A stretch of 64,000 bases of DNA, from contig JAGAXW010000019.1 in assembly GCA_017847725.1 (NCBI GenBank), positions 1 to 64,000 of the forward strand. Reading direction: 5' to 3'. Positions 1 through 7,875 of this stretch are shown piece after piece. The translations under genes were made by a program, and so were the position numbers. The notes under the pieces are model-generated. The model did no database searches. It was not told the DNA's origin and saw only the letters and a list, made by a program, of their open reading frames with translations. Position 1 is the stretch's first letter. Every line of letters starts with the position of its first letter. Source of the stretch: Prevotella sp. (lineage in GTDB: Bacteria; Bacteroidota; Bacteroidia; Bacteroidales; Bacteroidaceae).

Positions 1-130
1 GATGGTTAGATGGCTCTTTTGGCTATTTGCGCACGTCCTAAACCTGTTCTTTATCCAATGCTCATTAGGGGTTATTAACAACGTTGACTTTCATTCCAAC
101 AGATGATCGCTGAAGCTGTGATGATGACTG

Positions 131-1105
131 AGTAGTTACGGCTCTACAAATCATAATAACTGGACACTTCCTGTATATAACACAAGCGACGTTAGAGTTA
201 TCACTTTACGTGCAGATAATTGGGAAGATATGCATCATGTAGGAGATACATGGGGATCAAACACTGGCTGTACATCTGACTTCAATTGGACAAACTTCCC
301 AGGAAACATAAATGGTGCAACGGTTGACATGACTGTTACATTCACAAAGGATAAAGTATTCAACATGTCGAGCACTATTAACACCGTTGATGGCTCTACA
401 TGGCATTATTCTTATGCAAACAATTATACAGATTCGCCTATTTCCTTAACAAGTGATGATTATATAAAGGTAGCTCTCTCTGTTAGCCGTTCATGGCTTG
501 ACATTACTTCGCAAGGTTATAGTGCGGTTTCTAAGACCATCACTTCTGCCGGATGGGCAACCTACTGCTCGCCCTATGCTCTTGACCTCGCAAACGCTAC
601 TGGCCTGACAGACGCTTACATCGTGATTGGCGGTACTGGCGGTGTATTGGCCAAGACATCTGTAAAGAGTGGTACTGTTGCAGCTAACACGGGACTTTTG
701 CTGAAGGGTGCAGAAGGAACTGCTACAATTCCCGTTGTAGCAAGCGGAACAGATTATTCTTCTACCAACAAACTGGTAGGCGTGTTAGAAGATACTGAAA
801 TAGCACAGAATACCGGCTATGTTCTGATGAATGATGCAACAAACGGCCTTGGTTTCTACAAAAATGCTAACGCAACAGCTTTCACCGTAGGTGCCAACAC
901 CGCCTATCTGCCTGCTAACTTTGACGGATCCAGTGCCCGCTCATTCTACCTGTTCGACGACGAGTTGACAGGCATCAAGAACATTGAGAGTGCAACAGCA
1001 ACGCAGAAGGCCGAAGGCGACTTCTTCGACCTACAGGGACGCAAGGTGGCCCAGCCTACCAAGGGTCTGTACATCGTGAACGGTAAGAAGGTAATCATTA
1101 AGTAA
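131..1105 (+). pseudogene. 3' part of a secreted carbohydrate-associated protein, degraded 5' end
   Basis: The reading frame is open from about 131, and coding sense clearly begins before the first ATG at 230: residues such as NNWTLPVY and VITLRADNW lie upstream of it. The first part resembles a beta-sandwich domain seen in secreted Prevotella glycan-active proteins (NNW...LRADNW...W..F...GATV). It is followed by a module starting SAGWATYCSPYALDL and a C-terminal tail reading FDLQGRKVAQPTKGLYIVNG, which is typical of exported Prevotella proteins. Between about 107 and 130 the frame holds TGA codons, three of them consecutive, and no other frame carries convincing sequence through. The gene therefore appears broken near its domain start, or the 5' end has been replaced. 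A short protein starting at ATG 230 (291 aa) is the alternative, but it would lack a signal peptide. Substrate unknown. Confidence 0.55.
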
Positions 1106-1123
1106 AGCAAGGAGGACAAAGAC

Positions 1124-1288
1124 ATGAAAAAGACATATATCAATCCGGAAATGAACATCGTCAAAATACAGACAGCCCAGATGATTGCAGCATCTCCTGG
1201 CTACGGAGGCAACACAAATGCGACAAGCGGCAACCTTTCGCGTCGTGGCGACTTCTTTGAAGATGACGATGACGAATACGAAGAATAA
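1124..1288 (+). CDS. Short peptide, 54 aa, acidic C-terminus
   Basis: The peptide begins MKKTYINPEMNIVKIQTAQM, continues IAASPGYGGN and ends in a strongly acidic run (DFFEDDDDEYEE). The MKKTY-x-x-PEM opening is, from memory, common to a family of very short Prevotella/Bacteroides proteins of unknown function. A strong ribosome site, GGAGG at 1111-1115, lies 8 nt before the ATG, which is unusual in this phylum. The gene starts 18 nt after the secreted-protein gene and is probably co-transcribed with it. The Gly-rich middle following a conserved leader-like N-terminus recalls a peptide precursor, but no modification enzyme or exporter is visible inside the window, so no function is assigned. 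Confidence 0.6.
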   Translation: MKKTYINPEMNIVKIQTAQMIAASPGYGGNTNATSGNLSRRGDFFEDDDDEYEE

Positions 1289-1415
1289 AGAACATTTATT
1301 GTTTCATAAATCGGCTCTGCCTCCCGACGCAAGGAGGGAGCAGTAGCCTTTGTTAGTAATGAGGTCGGAAAGATTCGCGAGAACCACATCACGACCAAGG
1401 CATTAATAAAACTAT

Positions 1416-1449
1416 GGTGGCGGCGCATCCGTGAGGACGTGCCGCCACC
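1416..1449 (+). terminator. Hairpin, probable terminator of the upstream unit
   Basis: GGTGGCGGC (1416-1424) pairs perfectly with GCCGCCACC (1441-1449) around a 16-nt loop that can pair a little further. The following bases (TGCTTTCTATATC) are only moderately T-rich, so termination strength is uncertain. Confidence 0.5.
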
Positions 1450-1590
1450 TGCTTTCTATATCTCCTGCAAATAGATGACGGATTGTACTTTAAGTTTAAC
1501 GAAGATACCACAAGCATTCGCATAAATATACAACAAAATGCAGAAGTTATAGGATTTGATTAAAAAAACGTTAATTTTACGACAAAAAAG

Positions 1591-1621
1591 TTGCAAGTTA
1601 TAATATTTTTCCTTAACTTTA
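1591..1621 (+). promoter_or_regulatory. Probable promoter of the 35-aa peptide gene
   Basis: TTG at 1591-1593 and TAACTTTA at 1614-1621 are 20 bp apart, close to the Bacteroidetes TTTG / TAnnTTTG pattern but lacking the final G. The surrounding DNA is AT-rich and the peptide gene starts about 80 nt downstream. Confidence 0.45.
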
Positions 1622-1699
1622 TAGCGAATTTAAACAAATCAGCCTATTAAAACTAACAATTCTTGAATAATAACTAACTAACTTACGGAGGACAAAGCT

Positions 1700-1807
1700 A
1701 TGAAAACTCAGAAAATGTATCACGAAGAAGACTACAAGTTGGACAACCAGCACAATGAAGATGAGCGCAACGGTGTTCAGAGCGACACCAGTATCTGGTA
1801 CAACTAA
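1700..1807 (+). CDS. Short peptide, 35 aa, unknown
   Basis: A 35-residue hydrophilic peptide starting MKTQKMYHEEDYKLDNQ and ending SDTSIWYN. It has no signal peptide or membrane segment. The ATG is preceded by GGAGGACAAAG (1687-1697), an 11-mer identical to the one before the 54-aa peptide gene (1111-1121) and at nearly the same distance (2 nt against 2 nt). A promoter lies upstream and a strong hairpin downstream, so it forms its own small transcription unit. I do not recognise a family. The organised signals, rather than similarity, argue that it is real. Confidence 0.5.
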   Translation: MKTQKMYHEEDYKLDNQHNEDERNGVQSDTSIWYN

Positions 1808-1829
1808 CAGAAATCGAAAAAGAGAAAGA

Positions 1830-1883
1830 AATCTGCTGCCGCCTGCACAGAACAATGGTTCTGCTGACTGGCGGCAGCAGATT
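1830..1883 (+). terminator. Strong two-part hairpin after the 35-aa peptide
   Basis: AATCTGCTGCCGCC (1830-1843) pairs perfectly with GGCGGCAGCAGATT (1870-1883). Inside it CAGAAC (1848-1853) pairs with GTTCTG (1858-1863). There is no clean T tract afterwards (GTTACAGCAATTTT), so it may terminate transcription or simply protect a 3' end. Confidence 0.5.
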
Positions 1884-1995
1884 GTTACAGCAATTTTCCG
1901 GTCCTGAGATTTTCAGGGGAAAAAGGGGCCAAAGCCTACACGGATAGACTTAACCACCTATAACACAATCGTTTAGTCCGTGTAGGCTTTCCCAA

Positions 1996-2069
1996 AAGCC
2001 TACACTAAGCCTACACTAAGCCTACACTAAGCCTACACAACCCTTCACCAAGCCTACATAAGCCTACAC
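1996..2069 (+). repeat. Left AAGCCTACAC direct-repeat array
   Basis: AAGCCTACAC occurs at 1996, 2007, 2018 and 2029 with exact 11-bp period (a single T between copies), then as variants AACCCTTCAC (2039) and AAGCCTACAT (2050), and again as AAGCCTACAC (2060). A further weak copy, GACCCTGCAC, is at 2070-2079. Confidence 0.9.
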
Positions 2070-2094
2070 GACCCTGCACACGACGGGAACAAAA

Positions 2095-2201
2095 ATTTCC
2101 ACGGCGTGGAAATCAAATTTCCAAAGCGTGGAAAACGGATTTCCACGGCTGGGAAAACATATTTCCACCGCGTGGAAATTGAATTTCCGCCGCGTGGAAA
2201 T
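2095..2201. repeat. Five 22-bp tandem units, each an imperfect palindrome
   Basis: Units start at 2095, 2117, 2139, 2161 and 2183, an exact 22-bp period. The form is ATTTCCACGGCGTGGAAAT; the flanks TTTCC and GGAAA are kept nearly perfectly while the central bases vary. Two helical turns per unit would place every palindrome on the same DNA face. Confidence 0.9.
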
Positions 2202-2226
2202 TTTTCTTCGCTCCTGTTCTGAGGCC

Positions 2227-2268
2227 GTGTAGGCTTCGTGAAGGGTTGTGTAGGCTTTGTGTAGGCTT
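2227..2268 (-). repeat. Right (inverted) AAGCCTACAC array
   Basis: GTGTAGGCTT occurs at 2227, 2248 and 2259, with the variant GTGAAGGGTT at 2238. This is the mirror of the left array with fewer copies. A single forward copy follows at 2275-2284 and an inverted one at 2323-2332. Confidence 0.9.
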
Positions 2269-2427
2269 TGAGGAAAGCCTACACCATCTAATCTACTACA
2301 AGACAAGGAGTTAATCCCGTCAGTGTAGGCTTTGGCCCTTTTCTTTGCGAAAAATGTCAGAGTGGATTTCCCGTGCCCTTTCCAACAGCTACTCCGCTTG
2401 CAGAAGAACCATAAAAAATATGAAATA

Positions 2428-2459
2428 TTTGGAAGTTCGTGAGAAAAGCATTATCTTTG
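2428..2459 (+). promoter_or_regulatory. Promoter of trmB
   Basis: TTTG (2428-2431), 20 bp, then TATCTTTG (2452-2459): a full match to the Bacteroidetes promoter. Transcription should start near 2466, giving a leader of about 75 nt that contains a 15-codon frame (2490-2537) ending 3 nt before trmB. Confidence 0.75.
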
Positions 2460-2540
2460 CAGGGATAAAAAAGACAGAAGGACAGAGCCATGAATTCTGA
2501 AGTGTCACGTACCATTAGAACCATGACAAAGTATTAGTAT

Positions 2541-3308
2541 ATGAGCAAAGGAAAACTGGCGAAATTCGCTGACATGGAGCGATACGACAATGTGTTTCAG
2601 TACCCGTATTCGGTAGTGGAGCAGGTGCCATTCGATATGAAAGGACGCTGGCACGAGTTGTATTTCAAGAACCAGAATCCTATCGTGCTGGAGCTAGGAT
2701 GCGGCAAGGGAGAGTATACGGTGGGACTGGCACAGCGATACCCCGACACCAACTTCATCGGCGTGGACATCAAGGGGGCACGCATGTGGACCGGGGCTAC
2801 GCAGGCGCTGCAGGAGGGACTGCGGAACGTGGCCTTCCTGCGTACCAACATCGAGATTATCGACCGCTTCTTTGCTGCCGACGAGGTGCAGGAGATATGG
2901 CTCACCTTCAGCGACCCGCAGATGAAGAACCCGCGCAAGCGACTGACCAGCACGTACTTCCTGGAGCGCTACCGCCACTTCCTCGTAGACGGCGGCTTCG
3001 TTCACCTGAAGACGGACTCTAACTTCCTGTTCACCTACACGACGCTCATGGCGGAGCGAAACCGTCTGGACGTACTGCTGCACACCACCAACCTGTATGC
3101 CGAGGCTACCCGCGAGCAACTGGCCGAGGCGGCCAGCATACAGACCTACTACGAGTCGATGTGGATGGCACGCGGACTGGACATCAAGTACATGAAGTTC
3201 CGACTGCCCCACGACGGCGCGCTGCAAGAGCCCGACGTAGAGATAGAGCTCGACGACTACCGCTCGTACCACCGCGACAAGCGCAGCAGCAAGAGCACTG
3301 CCAAATGA
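2541..3308 (+). CDS. trmB: tRNA (guanine-N7-)-methyltransferase TrmB
   Basis: A 255-residue SAM-dependent methyltransferase that makes m7G46 in the variable loop of tRNA. The SAM-binding motif [11 protein letters not shown] lies at about 51-61 and IGVDIKGAR at about 74-82. The TrmB signature reading [14 protein letters not shown] follows at about 121-134, and LKTDSNFLF corresponds to the conserved LKTD motif. Length is normal for the family and it acts in the cytoplasm. The gene has its own promoter and is followed 37 nt later by mrp in the same direction, so the two are probably co-transcribed. Confidence 0.92.
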   Translation: MSKGKLAKFADMERYDNVFQYPYSVVEQVPFDMKGRWHELYFKNQNPIVLELGCGKGEYTVGLAQRYPDTNFIGVDIKGARMWTGATQALQEGLRNVAFLRTNIEIIDRFFAADEVQEIWLTFSDPQMKNPRKRLTSTYFLERYRHFLVDGGFVHLKTDSNFLFTYTTLMAERNRLDVLLHTTNLYAEATREQLAEAASIQTYYESMWMARGLDIKYMKFRLPHDGALQEPDVEIELDDYRSYHRDKRSSKSTAK

Positions 3309-3345
3309 CACTCACATCTTATTATTATATAGTATATACAGAAAC

Positions 3346-4452
3346 ATGTCACTATACCCTAAACTGATTATGGACGCGCTGGCCACGGTGACGTATGCCG
3401 GCACTAAGAAGAATCTCGTAGACAGCCAGATGGTGGCCGACCAGCCCGCCATCAACGGCAACAAAGTAAGCGTCGTGCTGGAGTTCCCACGCGACACCGA
3501 CCCCTTCCTCAAGTCGACCGTCAAGGCTGCCGAGGCAGCCATCAAGTACCACTGCGGACAGGATGTAGAGGTGGAAATCAAGACGGAGTTCAAGTCGAAG
3601 CCGCGCCCCGAGGTGGGCAAGATGCTGCCCGGCGTGAAGAACATCATCGCCGTGAGCTCCGGCAAGGGAGGCGTGGGCAAGTCGACCGTATCGGCCAACC
3701 TCGCCATCGCACTGGCCCGGCTGGGCTACAAGGTGGGACTGCTCGACACCGACATCTTCGGGCCCTCGATGCCTAAGATGTTCAACGTGGAGGATGCCCG
3801 GCCATATGCCGTCGAGGTGGACGGCCGACAGCTTATCGAGCCCATCGAGGCCTATGGCGTCAAAGTGCTCTCCATCGGCTTCTTCGTGTCGCCCGACACG
3901 GCGACGCTGTGGCGCGGCGGCATGGCCACCAACGCCCTGAAGCAGCTCATTGCCGATGCCAACTGGGGCGACCTGGACTACTTCATCTTAGACACGCCGC
4001 CAGGCACGAGCGACATCCACCTGACGCTGCTGCAGACGCTGGCCATCACGGGTGCCGTCATCGTATCGACACCCCAGCAGGTGGCGCTGGCCGATGCGCG
4101 CAAGGGCATCGACATGTACCGCAACGAGAAGGTGAACGTGCCCATCCTCGGACTGGTGGAGAACATGGCGTGGTTCACGCCTGCCGAACTGCCCCAGAAC
4201 CGCTACTACATCTTCGGCAAGGAGGGCTGCAAGCAGCTGGCCGAGGAGATGGACGTGCCCCTGCTGGCCCAGATACCGCTGGTGCAGGGCATCTGCGACA
4301 GCGGCGACCGCGGCGAACCCGCGGCACTCGACAGCAACACCGCCACGGGGCTGGCCTTCATCAACCTGGCCCAGGCCGTAGTGACCGTCGTCAACAAGCG
4401 CAACCGCGAACAGGCTCCCACCCGGATTGTGGGGGTGAAGAACGAGAAATAA
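3346..4452 (+). CDS. Mrp/ApbC-type P-loop ATPase (Fe-S carrier family)
   Basis: A 368-residue protein with an N-terminal MIP18/DUF59-like domain (about 1-85) and a ParA/MinD-type ATPase domain. The deviant Walker A SGKGGVGKS is at 105-113, LLDTDIFGPSMP follows, and DTPPGTSD serves as the Walker B region. The family carries or inserts Fe-S clusters into apoproteins. In the best studied members a C-terminal CxxC motif holds the cluster. Here the matching segment reads ENMAWFTPAELPQN and no CxxC occurs anywhere in the protein. It sits between trmB and a GH28 gene, all on one strand with short gaps (37 and 21 nt). Confidence 0.88.
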   Translation: MSLYPKLIMDALATVTYAGTKKNLVDSQMVADQPAINGNKVSVVLEFPRDTDPFLKSTVKAAEAAIKYHCGQDVEVEIKTEFKSKPRPEVGKMLPGVKNIIAVSSGKGGVGKSTVSANLAIALARLGYKVGLLDTDIFGPSMPKMFNVEDARPYAVEVDGRQLIEPIEAYGVKVLSIGFFVSPDTATLWRGGMATNALKQLIADANWGDLDYFILDTPPGTSDIHLTLLQTLAITGAVIVSTPQQVALADARKGIDMYRNEKVNVPILGLVENMAWFTPAELPQNRYYIFGKEGCKQLAEEMDVPLLAQIPLVQGICDSGDRGEPAALDSNTATGLAFINLAQAVVTVVNKRNREQAPTRIVGVKNEK

Positions 4453-4473
4453 CACCAACATCTAAACAAGAAT

Positions 4474-5895
4474 ATGAACAAACTACTTTCCAGCGTAGTA
4501 GCACTGATGATCATGCTACCCGCAGCCCTCTGGGCACAAGACTACAAACAGTATTATCAGAACCTGCCCGTGGAACTGAAGCAGGTGGCCCTGCCGCAGA
4601 TTCCCGACCGCACCGTCAGCATCAAGGACGTAGGAGGCGTGGGCGACGGCGTGACGCTCAACACCGAGGCCTTCCGCCAAGGCGTCGCCAAGCTGAAGGC
4701 ACAGGGTGGAGGCCGCCTGGTGGTGCCGCAGGGTGTCTGGCTCACCGGTCCTATCGAACTCGACAACAACATCGAGCTGAGAGTGGAGAAGAATGCCATC
4801 ATCTACTTCTCGCCCGACAAGCGGCTCTACATCAACAGTAAGAAGAGCGGACGTGTGCTGCCCTGCATCAGCGCACAGAAGAAACACGACATCGCCATCA
4901 CCGGCGAAGGCATCATCGACGGCAACGGACAGCAGTGGCGCCCCGTCAAGCGTAGCAAGGTGAGCGACACGGAGTGGAGCGCCTTCAAGCGGATGGGCGG
5001 CACCGTGAAGCAGGAAGGACAGCTCTGGTATCCGTGGCAGATGAAGTCGGGATACCCCGACATCATGGACTCGCCCGAGAAACAGGAGCGCATGCGCAAC
5101 GACCTCGTCAGAATCACCGACTGCCAGAACCTGCTGTTCAAGGGTGTCACCTTCCAGAATGCTCCCAAGTTTCACGTACATCCCTGCTACTGTGAGAACA
5201 TCATCATGGACGGCATCACCGTGCGCTGCCCGTGGAACGCACAGAACGGCGACGCCATCGACCTCAGCGACTGCCACCGCGCCCTCATCGTCAACTCGAC
5301 AGTCGACGCCGGCGACGACGGACTCTGCATGAAGAGCGGACTGCCCCGCAAGAACTCCATCAGCGGTGTGGAGGACGTGCTCATTCAGGACAACACCGTA
5401 TTCCACGCCCACGGTGCCTTCGTGCTGGGCAGTGAGACGGCAGCAGGCGTGCGCCGCATCGTGGTGCGCAACAACCGCTTCAGCGGCACCGACACCGGTC
5501 TGCGCTTCAAGAGCGGACTGGGCCGCGGCGGCAAGACGGAGCAGCTCTACATCCAGGACATCGTCATGACCGACATCAAGGACGAGGCCATCGTCTTCCA
5601 GTGCGACTACGTGGACCGTCCTGCCGGCAGCGACCCCAACGCCATCCCCACCTTCACGGAGGAGCAGCGCCGCTGGGCTCCCAACTTCCAGGACATCCAT
5701 ATCTCAAACATCGTATGCCGCGGAGCCGGCACGGCCATCAAGGCCAGCGGCATCCTCGGGCTCGACTGTATCCACGACATCCACATCAACAACGCTACCA
5801 TCGTGTACAGCAAGACAGCAAAGGACATCAACGAGAAGACCGCCAAGGTGGAGCTCACTGGTGTGCAGCTGATTGCCGACAAGGCGGCGAAGTGA
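4474..5895 (+). CDS. Secreted glycoside hydrolase family 28 (polygalacturonase-like)
   Basis: A 473-residue exported enzyme with signal peptide MNKLLSSVVALMIMLPAALWA and a probable cut before QDYKQYY. The body is a right-handed beta-helix. The GH28 catalytic motifs appear in order: NGDAIDLSDC (NxD motif), VDAGDDGLCMKSG (the DD pair), HAHGAFVLGS (His-Gly) and TGLRFKSG (the RxK motif), all at about 253-347. GH28 enzymes hydrolyse alpha-galacturonic acid linkages in pectin or rhamnogalacturonan; exo or endo action cannot be decided here. It lies 21 nt after mrp, so transcription may be shared, and a strong terminator follows. No other pectin gene is nearby. Confidence 0.88.
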   Translation: MNKLLSSVVALMIMLPAALWAQDYKQYYQNLPVELKQVALPQIPDRTVSIKDVGGVGDGVTLNTEAFRQGVAKLKAQGGGRLVVPQGVWLTGPIELDNNIELRVEKNAIIYFSPDKRLYINSKKSGRVLPCISAQKKHDIAITGEGIIDGNGQQWRPVKRSKVSDTEWSAFKRMGGTVKQEGQLWYPWQMKSGYPDIMDSPEKQERMRNDLVRITDCQNLLFKGVTFQNAPKFHVHPCYCENIIMDGITVRCPWNAQNGDAIDLSDCHRALIVNSTVDAGDDGLCMKSGLPRKNSISGVEDVLIQDNTVFHAHGAFVLGSETAAGVRRIVVRNNRFSGTDTGLRFKSGLGRGGKTEQLYIQDIVMTDIKDEAIVFQCDYVDRPAGSDPNAIPTFTEEQRRWAPNFQDIHISNIVCRGAGTAIKASGILGLDCIHDIHINNATIVYSKTAKDINEKTAKVELTGVQLIADKAAK

Positions 5896-5914
5896 GAAGC
5901 CGGATAGCAAGCAA

Positions 5915-5952
5915 CGGCCCGGGGGGAAAACTGCCCCGGGCCGCTCTTTTTT
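5915..5952 (+). terminator. Rho-independent terminator after the GH28 gene
   Basis: CGGCCCGGGG (5915-5924) pairs with CCCCGGGCCG (5934-5943) around a 9-nt loop, then CTCTTTTTTT. Confidence 0.9.
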
Positions 5953-5962
5953 TGGATTAACT

Positions 5963-5984
5963 CCCCTCCCATGTAGGGGAGGGG
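5963..5984. repeat. Short intergenic hairpin CCCCTCCC / GGGAGGGG
   Basis: CCCCTCCC (5963-5970) and GGGAGGGG (5977-5984) form a perfect 8-bp stem. Hairpins of this composition are common between genes in Bacteroidales genomes. The rest of the gap up to 6110 is AT-rich with no coding signal. Confidence 0.55.
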
Positions 5985-6112
5985 CAGGGAGCAGTGGCGC
6001 GAGAGCACAACCAAGTTTATAGACTGACCCATTTTTTGTACTGCGACATTCGGAAATTTACAAAAATTGATACATGAACGTTTTTTCGTAGTGTTTGCAT
6101 CATAATTTATAG

Positions 6113-6140
6113 TTGCAACGCGGCTTTTCGGCTATCTTTG
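6113..6140 (+). promoter_or_regulatory. Promoter of the fructan GH32 operon
   Basis: TATCTTTG (6133-6140) is an exact -7 element; TTG at 6113-6115 lies 17 bp upstream. Transcription would begin near 6147, after the ATG at 6142, so translation must start at 6172 or 6181 instead. Confidence 0.65.
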
Positions 6141-6171
6141 CATGCAGAATTTTTTGATAACTAAAAACAAT

Positions 6172-7863
6172 ATGACGCAAATGAGAAAACTGTTATTGAC
6201 CGCCATGGCTGCCACGATGTGCTGCCTTGTACAGGCTCAGTCGCAGCCACAGCTGCTCGGCAACAACCATGCGCTGAACCGGTTGACGGTGAGCCAGGAC
6301 TACCTGCTGCTGCCCGTACAGGAGAGAGAGGACAACGCCACCATCAGGGTGCTGGCCGACAACCGCGAAGTACAGAAACTGAACATCCGCCTTGCCGTAG
6401 ACAAGGTAGACTATTTCGTCCCGTTAGACATCCGGCGATTCGGAGTCAAGGACATCACACTCGACATCTTCTTCCACGGCGACCGCCGCTTCACCGGAGC
6501 CATGAAGGACTTCCTGTGCTGGAAGGAGATGAAGCAGAGCAACACCTTCGACACCAAGAACCGCGAGCGCTTCCGCCCGCAGTATCACCATACCCCCGCC
6601 TACGGATGGATGAACGACCCCAACGGCATGTTCTATAAAGACGGTGTATACCACCTCTACTATCAGTGGAACCCCTACGGCTCCATGTGGGAGAACATGA
6701 CATGGGGACACTCCACCAGTCGCGACCTCATCCACTGGGAAGCCCAGCCCACCGCCATCGAGCCGGACGCACTGGGCAGCATCTTCAGCGGTTCGTGCGT
6801 CGTAGACAAGAAGAACAACAGGGTGGTGGCCTTCTATACCTCTGCCGGCGAGAAAAGCCAGATGCAGTCTATGGCCATATCTCACGACAACGGCATGACC
6901 TTCGAGAAGTTTAAGGGCAATCCCGTGCTGGTGAGCAAGGAGCAGGACTTTCGCGACCCGAAGTGCTTCTGGAACCAGGAGATACAGAAGTGGAACCTCA
7001 TACTGGCCGTCGGACAGGAGATGCACATCTACAGCAGCTCCAATCTGACCGACTGGACCTATGAGAGCTCGTTCGGCAAGGAACTGGGATGCCACGAAGG
7101 CGTGTGGGAGTGTCCCGACCTCATGAAGCTGCAGGTGCGCGGCACGGACAAGCAGAAGTGGATGCTCATCTGCAACATCAATCCCGGCGGCCCCTACGGC
7201 GGTTCGGCCACCCAGTATTTCATAGGCGACTTCGACGGCCACCAATTCACCTGCGAACATCAGGACACCCGCTGGATGGACTATGGCAAGGACCACTATG
7301 CCACCGTCACCTTCGACAATGCACCCGACGGCCGCCACATCGCACTGGCATGGATGTCGAACTGGCAATACGCCAACCAGGTGCCTACCAAGCAGTTCCG
7401 CTCGGCCAACTCGGTGCCTCGCGACCTGGACTTGTTCGAGCACAACGGGCAGACCTACTGCGGCGTGACACCCTCGAAAGAACTGCTGACACTGCGCGGC
7501 AAAGTGGTGAAGAAACTGCCGCAGGCCGGCGAAATCGTTGTCGACGTGAAGGGCTCTGCCACCATCACGCTGTCGAACGCACTGGGTGAACAGGCCGTGG
7601 TAAGCTACGACGCGGCCAGACACACCCTCTCCGTAGACCGCACCCGCAGCTACGCCAGCTTCAGCGAGGCCTTCCCCTGCAAGACGGAGGCTCCCGTGCA
7701 TGGCGACATCCATCAGCTGCGCATCTTCCTGGACAACAGCTCTATCGAGGTATTCGACGCCGAGGGGCGGGTAGCCATGACCAACCTCGTATTCCCGCAG
7801 GAGCCCTACAACAACATCAAGGTGGCGGGCGGCAAAGTAACGATGTACGAAATAAAAAATTAA
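6172..7863 (+). CDS. Glycoside hydrolase family 32 (fructanase), exported
   Basis: The start is set at ATG 6172 because the in-frame ATG at 6142 overlaps the -7 element. This gives 563 residues with signal peptide MTQMRKLLLTAMAATMCCLV. An N-terminal beta domain of about 110 residues, like that found ahead of many Bacteroides GH32 enzymes (DUF4980 type), precedes the five-bladed propeller. The nucleophile motif GWMNDPNG is at about 145-152, FRDPK at about 260-264 and the acid/base motif WECPDL at about 312-317. All three catalytic acids are present. It hydrolyses fructosyl linkages of levan, inulin or sucrose. Genes for a sugar porter and a fructokinase follow at gaps of 12 and 13 nt, which fits a periplasmic enzyme releasing fructose. 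Confidence 0.92.
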   Translation: MTQMRKLLLTAMAATMCCLVQAQSQPQLLGNNHALNRLTVSQDYLLLPVQEREDNATIRVLADNREVQKLNIRLAVDKVDYFVPLDIRRFGVKDITLDIFFHGDRRFTGAMKDFLCWKEMKQSNTFDTKNRERFRPQYHHTPAYGWMNDPNGMFYKDGVYHLYYQWNPYGSMWENMTWGHSTSRDLIHWEAQPTAIEPDALGSIFSGSCVVDKKNNRVVAFYTSAGEKSQMQSMAISHDNGMTFEKFKGNPVLVSKEQDFRDPKCFWNQEIQKWNLILAVGQEMHIYSSSNLTDWTYESSFGKELGCHEGVWECPDLMKLQVRGTDKQKWMLICNINPGGPYGGSATQYFIGDFDGHQFTCEHQDTRWMDYGKDHYATVTFDNAPDGRHIALAWMSNWQYANQVPTKQFRSANSVPRDLDLFEHNGQTYCGVTPSKELLTLRGKVVKKLPQAGEIVVDVKGSATITLSNALGEQAVVSYDAARHTLSVDRTRSYASFSEAFPCKTEAPVHGDIHQLRIFLDNSSIEVFDAEGRVAMTNLVFPQEPYNNIKVAGGKVTMYEIKN

Positions 7864-7875
7864 AACACAAAAGAT

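Larger units (their letters stand above)
1289..1699. other. Intergenic region between the two short peptide genes
   Basis: This 411-bp gap holds a weak C/G-rich hairpin near 1318-1341, a perfect 9-bp stem at 1416-1449 and an AT-rich stretch with a probable promoter at 1591-1621. No open frame with coding character is seen on either strand. Confidence 0.5.
1921..2342. repeat. Composite nested palindrome, 422 bp
   Basis: The element is built of nested inverted arms around a repeated core. The outer arms, 1921-1941 and 2323-2342 (AAAAGG..GCCAAAGCCTACAC and its complement), match at 20 of 21 positions with one indel. A second arm, GTGTAGGCTTTCC at 1980-1992, is the perfect complement of 2272-2284. 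Next come direct arrays of AAGCCTACAC on the left (1996-2069) and its complement on the right (2227-2268), both containing the same variant AACCCTTCAC unit (2039-2048 and, inverted, 2238-2247). The centre (2095-2201) holds five 22-bp palindromic units. The left half also folds on itself, because 1931-1944 is the exact complement of 1977-1990. It lies between a short peptide gene and trmB, contains no credible gene, and matches no element I can name. Confidence 0.85.

Noticed and set aside
2095..2201. parS-like centromere sites
   Set aside because: The units contain TTTC...GAAA arms but have extra central bases relative to the parS core TTTCACGTGAAA, and no parA or parB gene is near.
1996..2268. 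CRISPR array
   Set aside because: Repeats are 10-11 bp or 22 bp with no spacers of constant length, and no cas gene is present.
2064..2306. Open frame of 80 codons on the minus strand across the palindromic repeats
   Set aside because: Its protein is only the translation of the repeat units (HAVEI, HEAYT repeated) and it has no promoter or ribosome site.
6142..6171. Earlier ATG for the GH32 gene
   Set aside because: It overlaps the -7 element and would precede the expected transcript start; the signal peptide fits a start at 6172.
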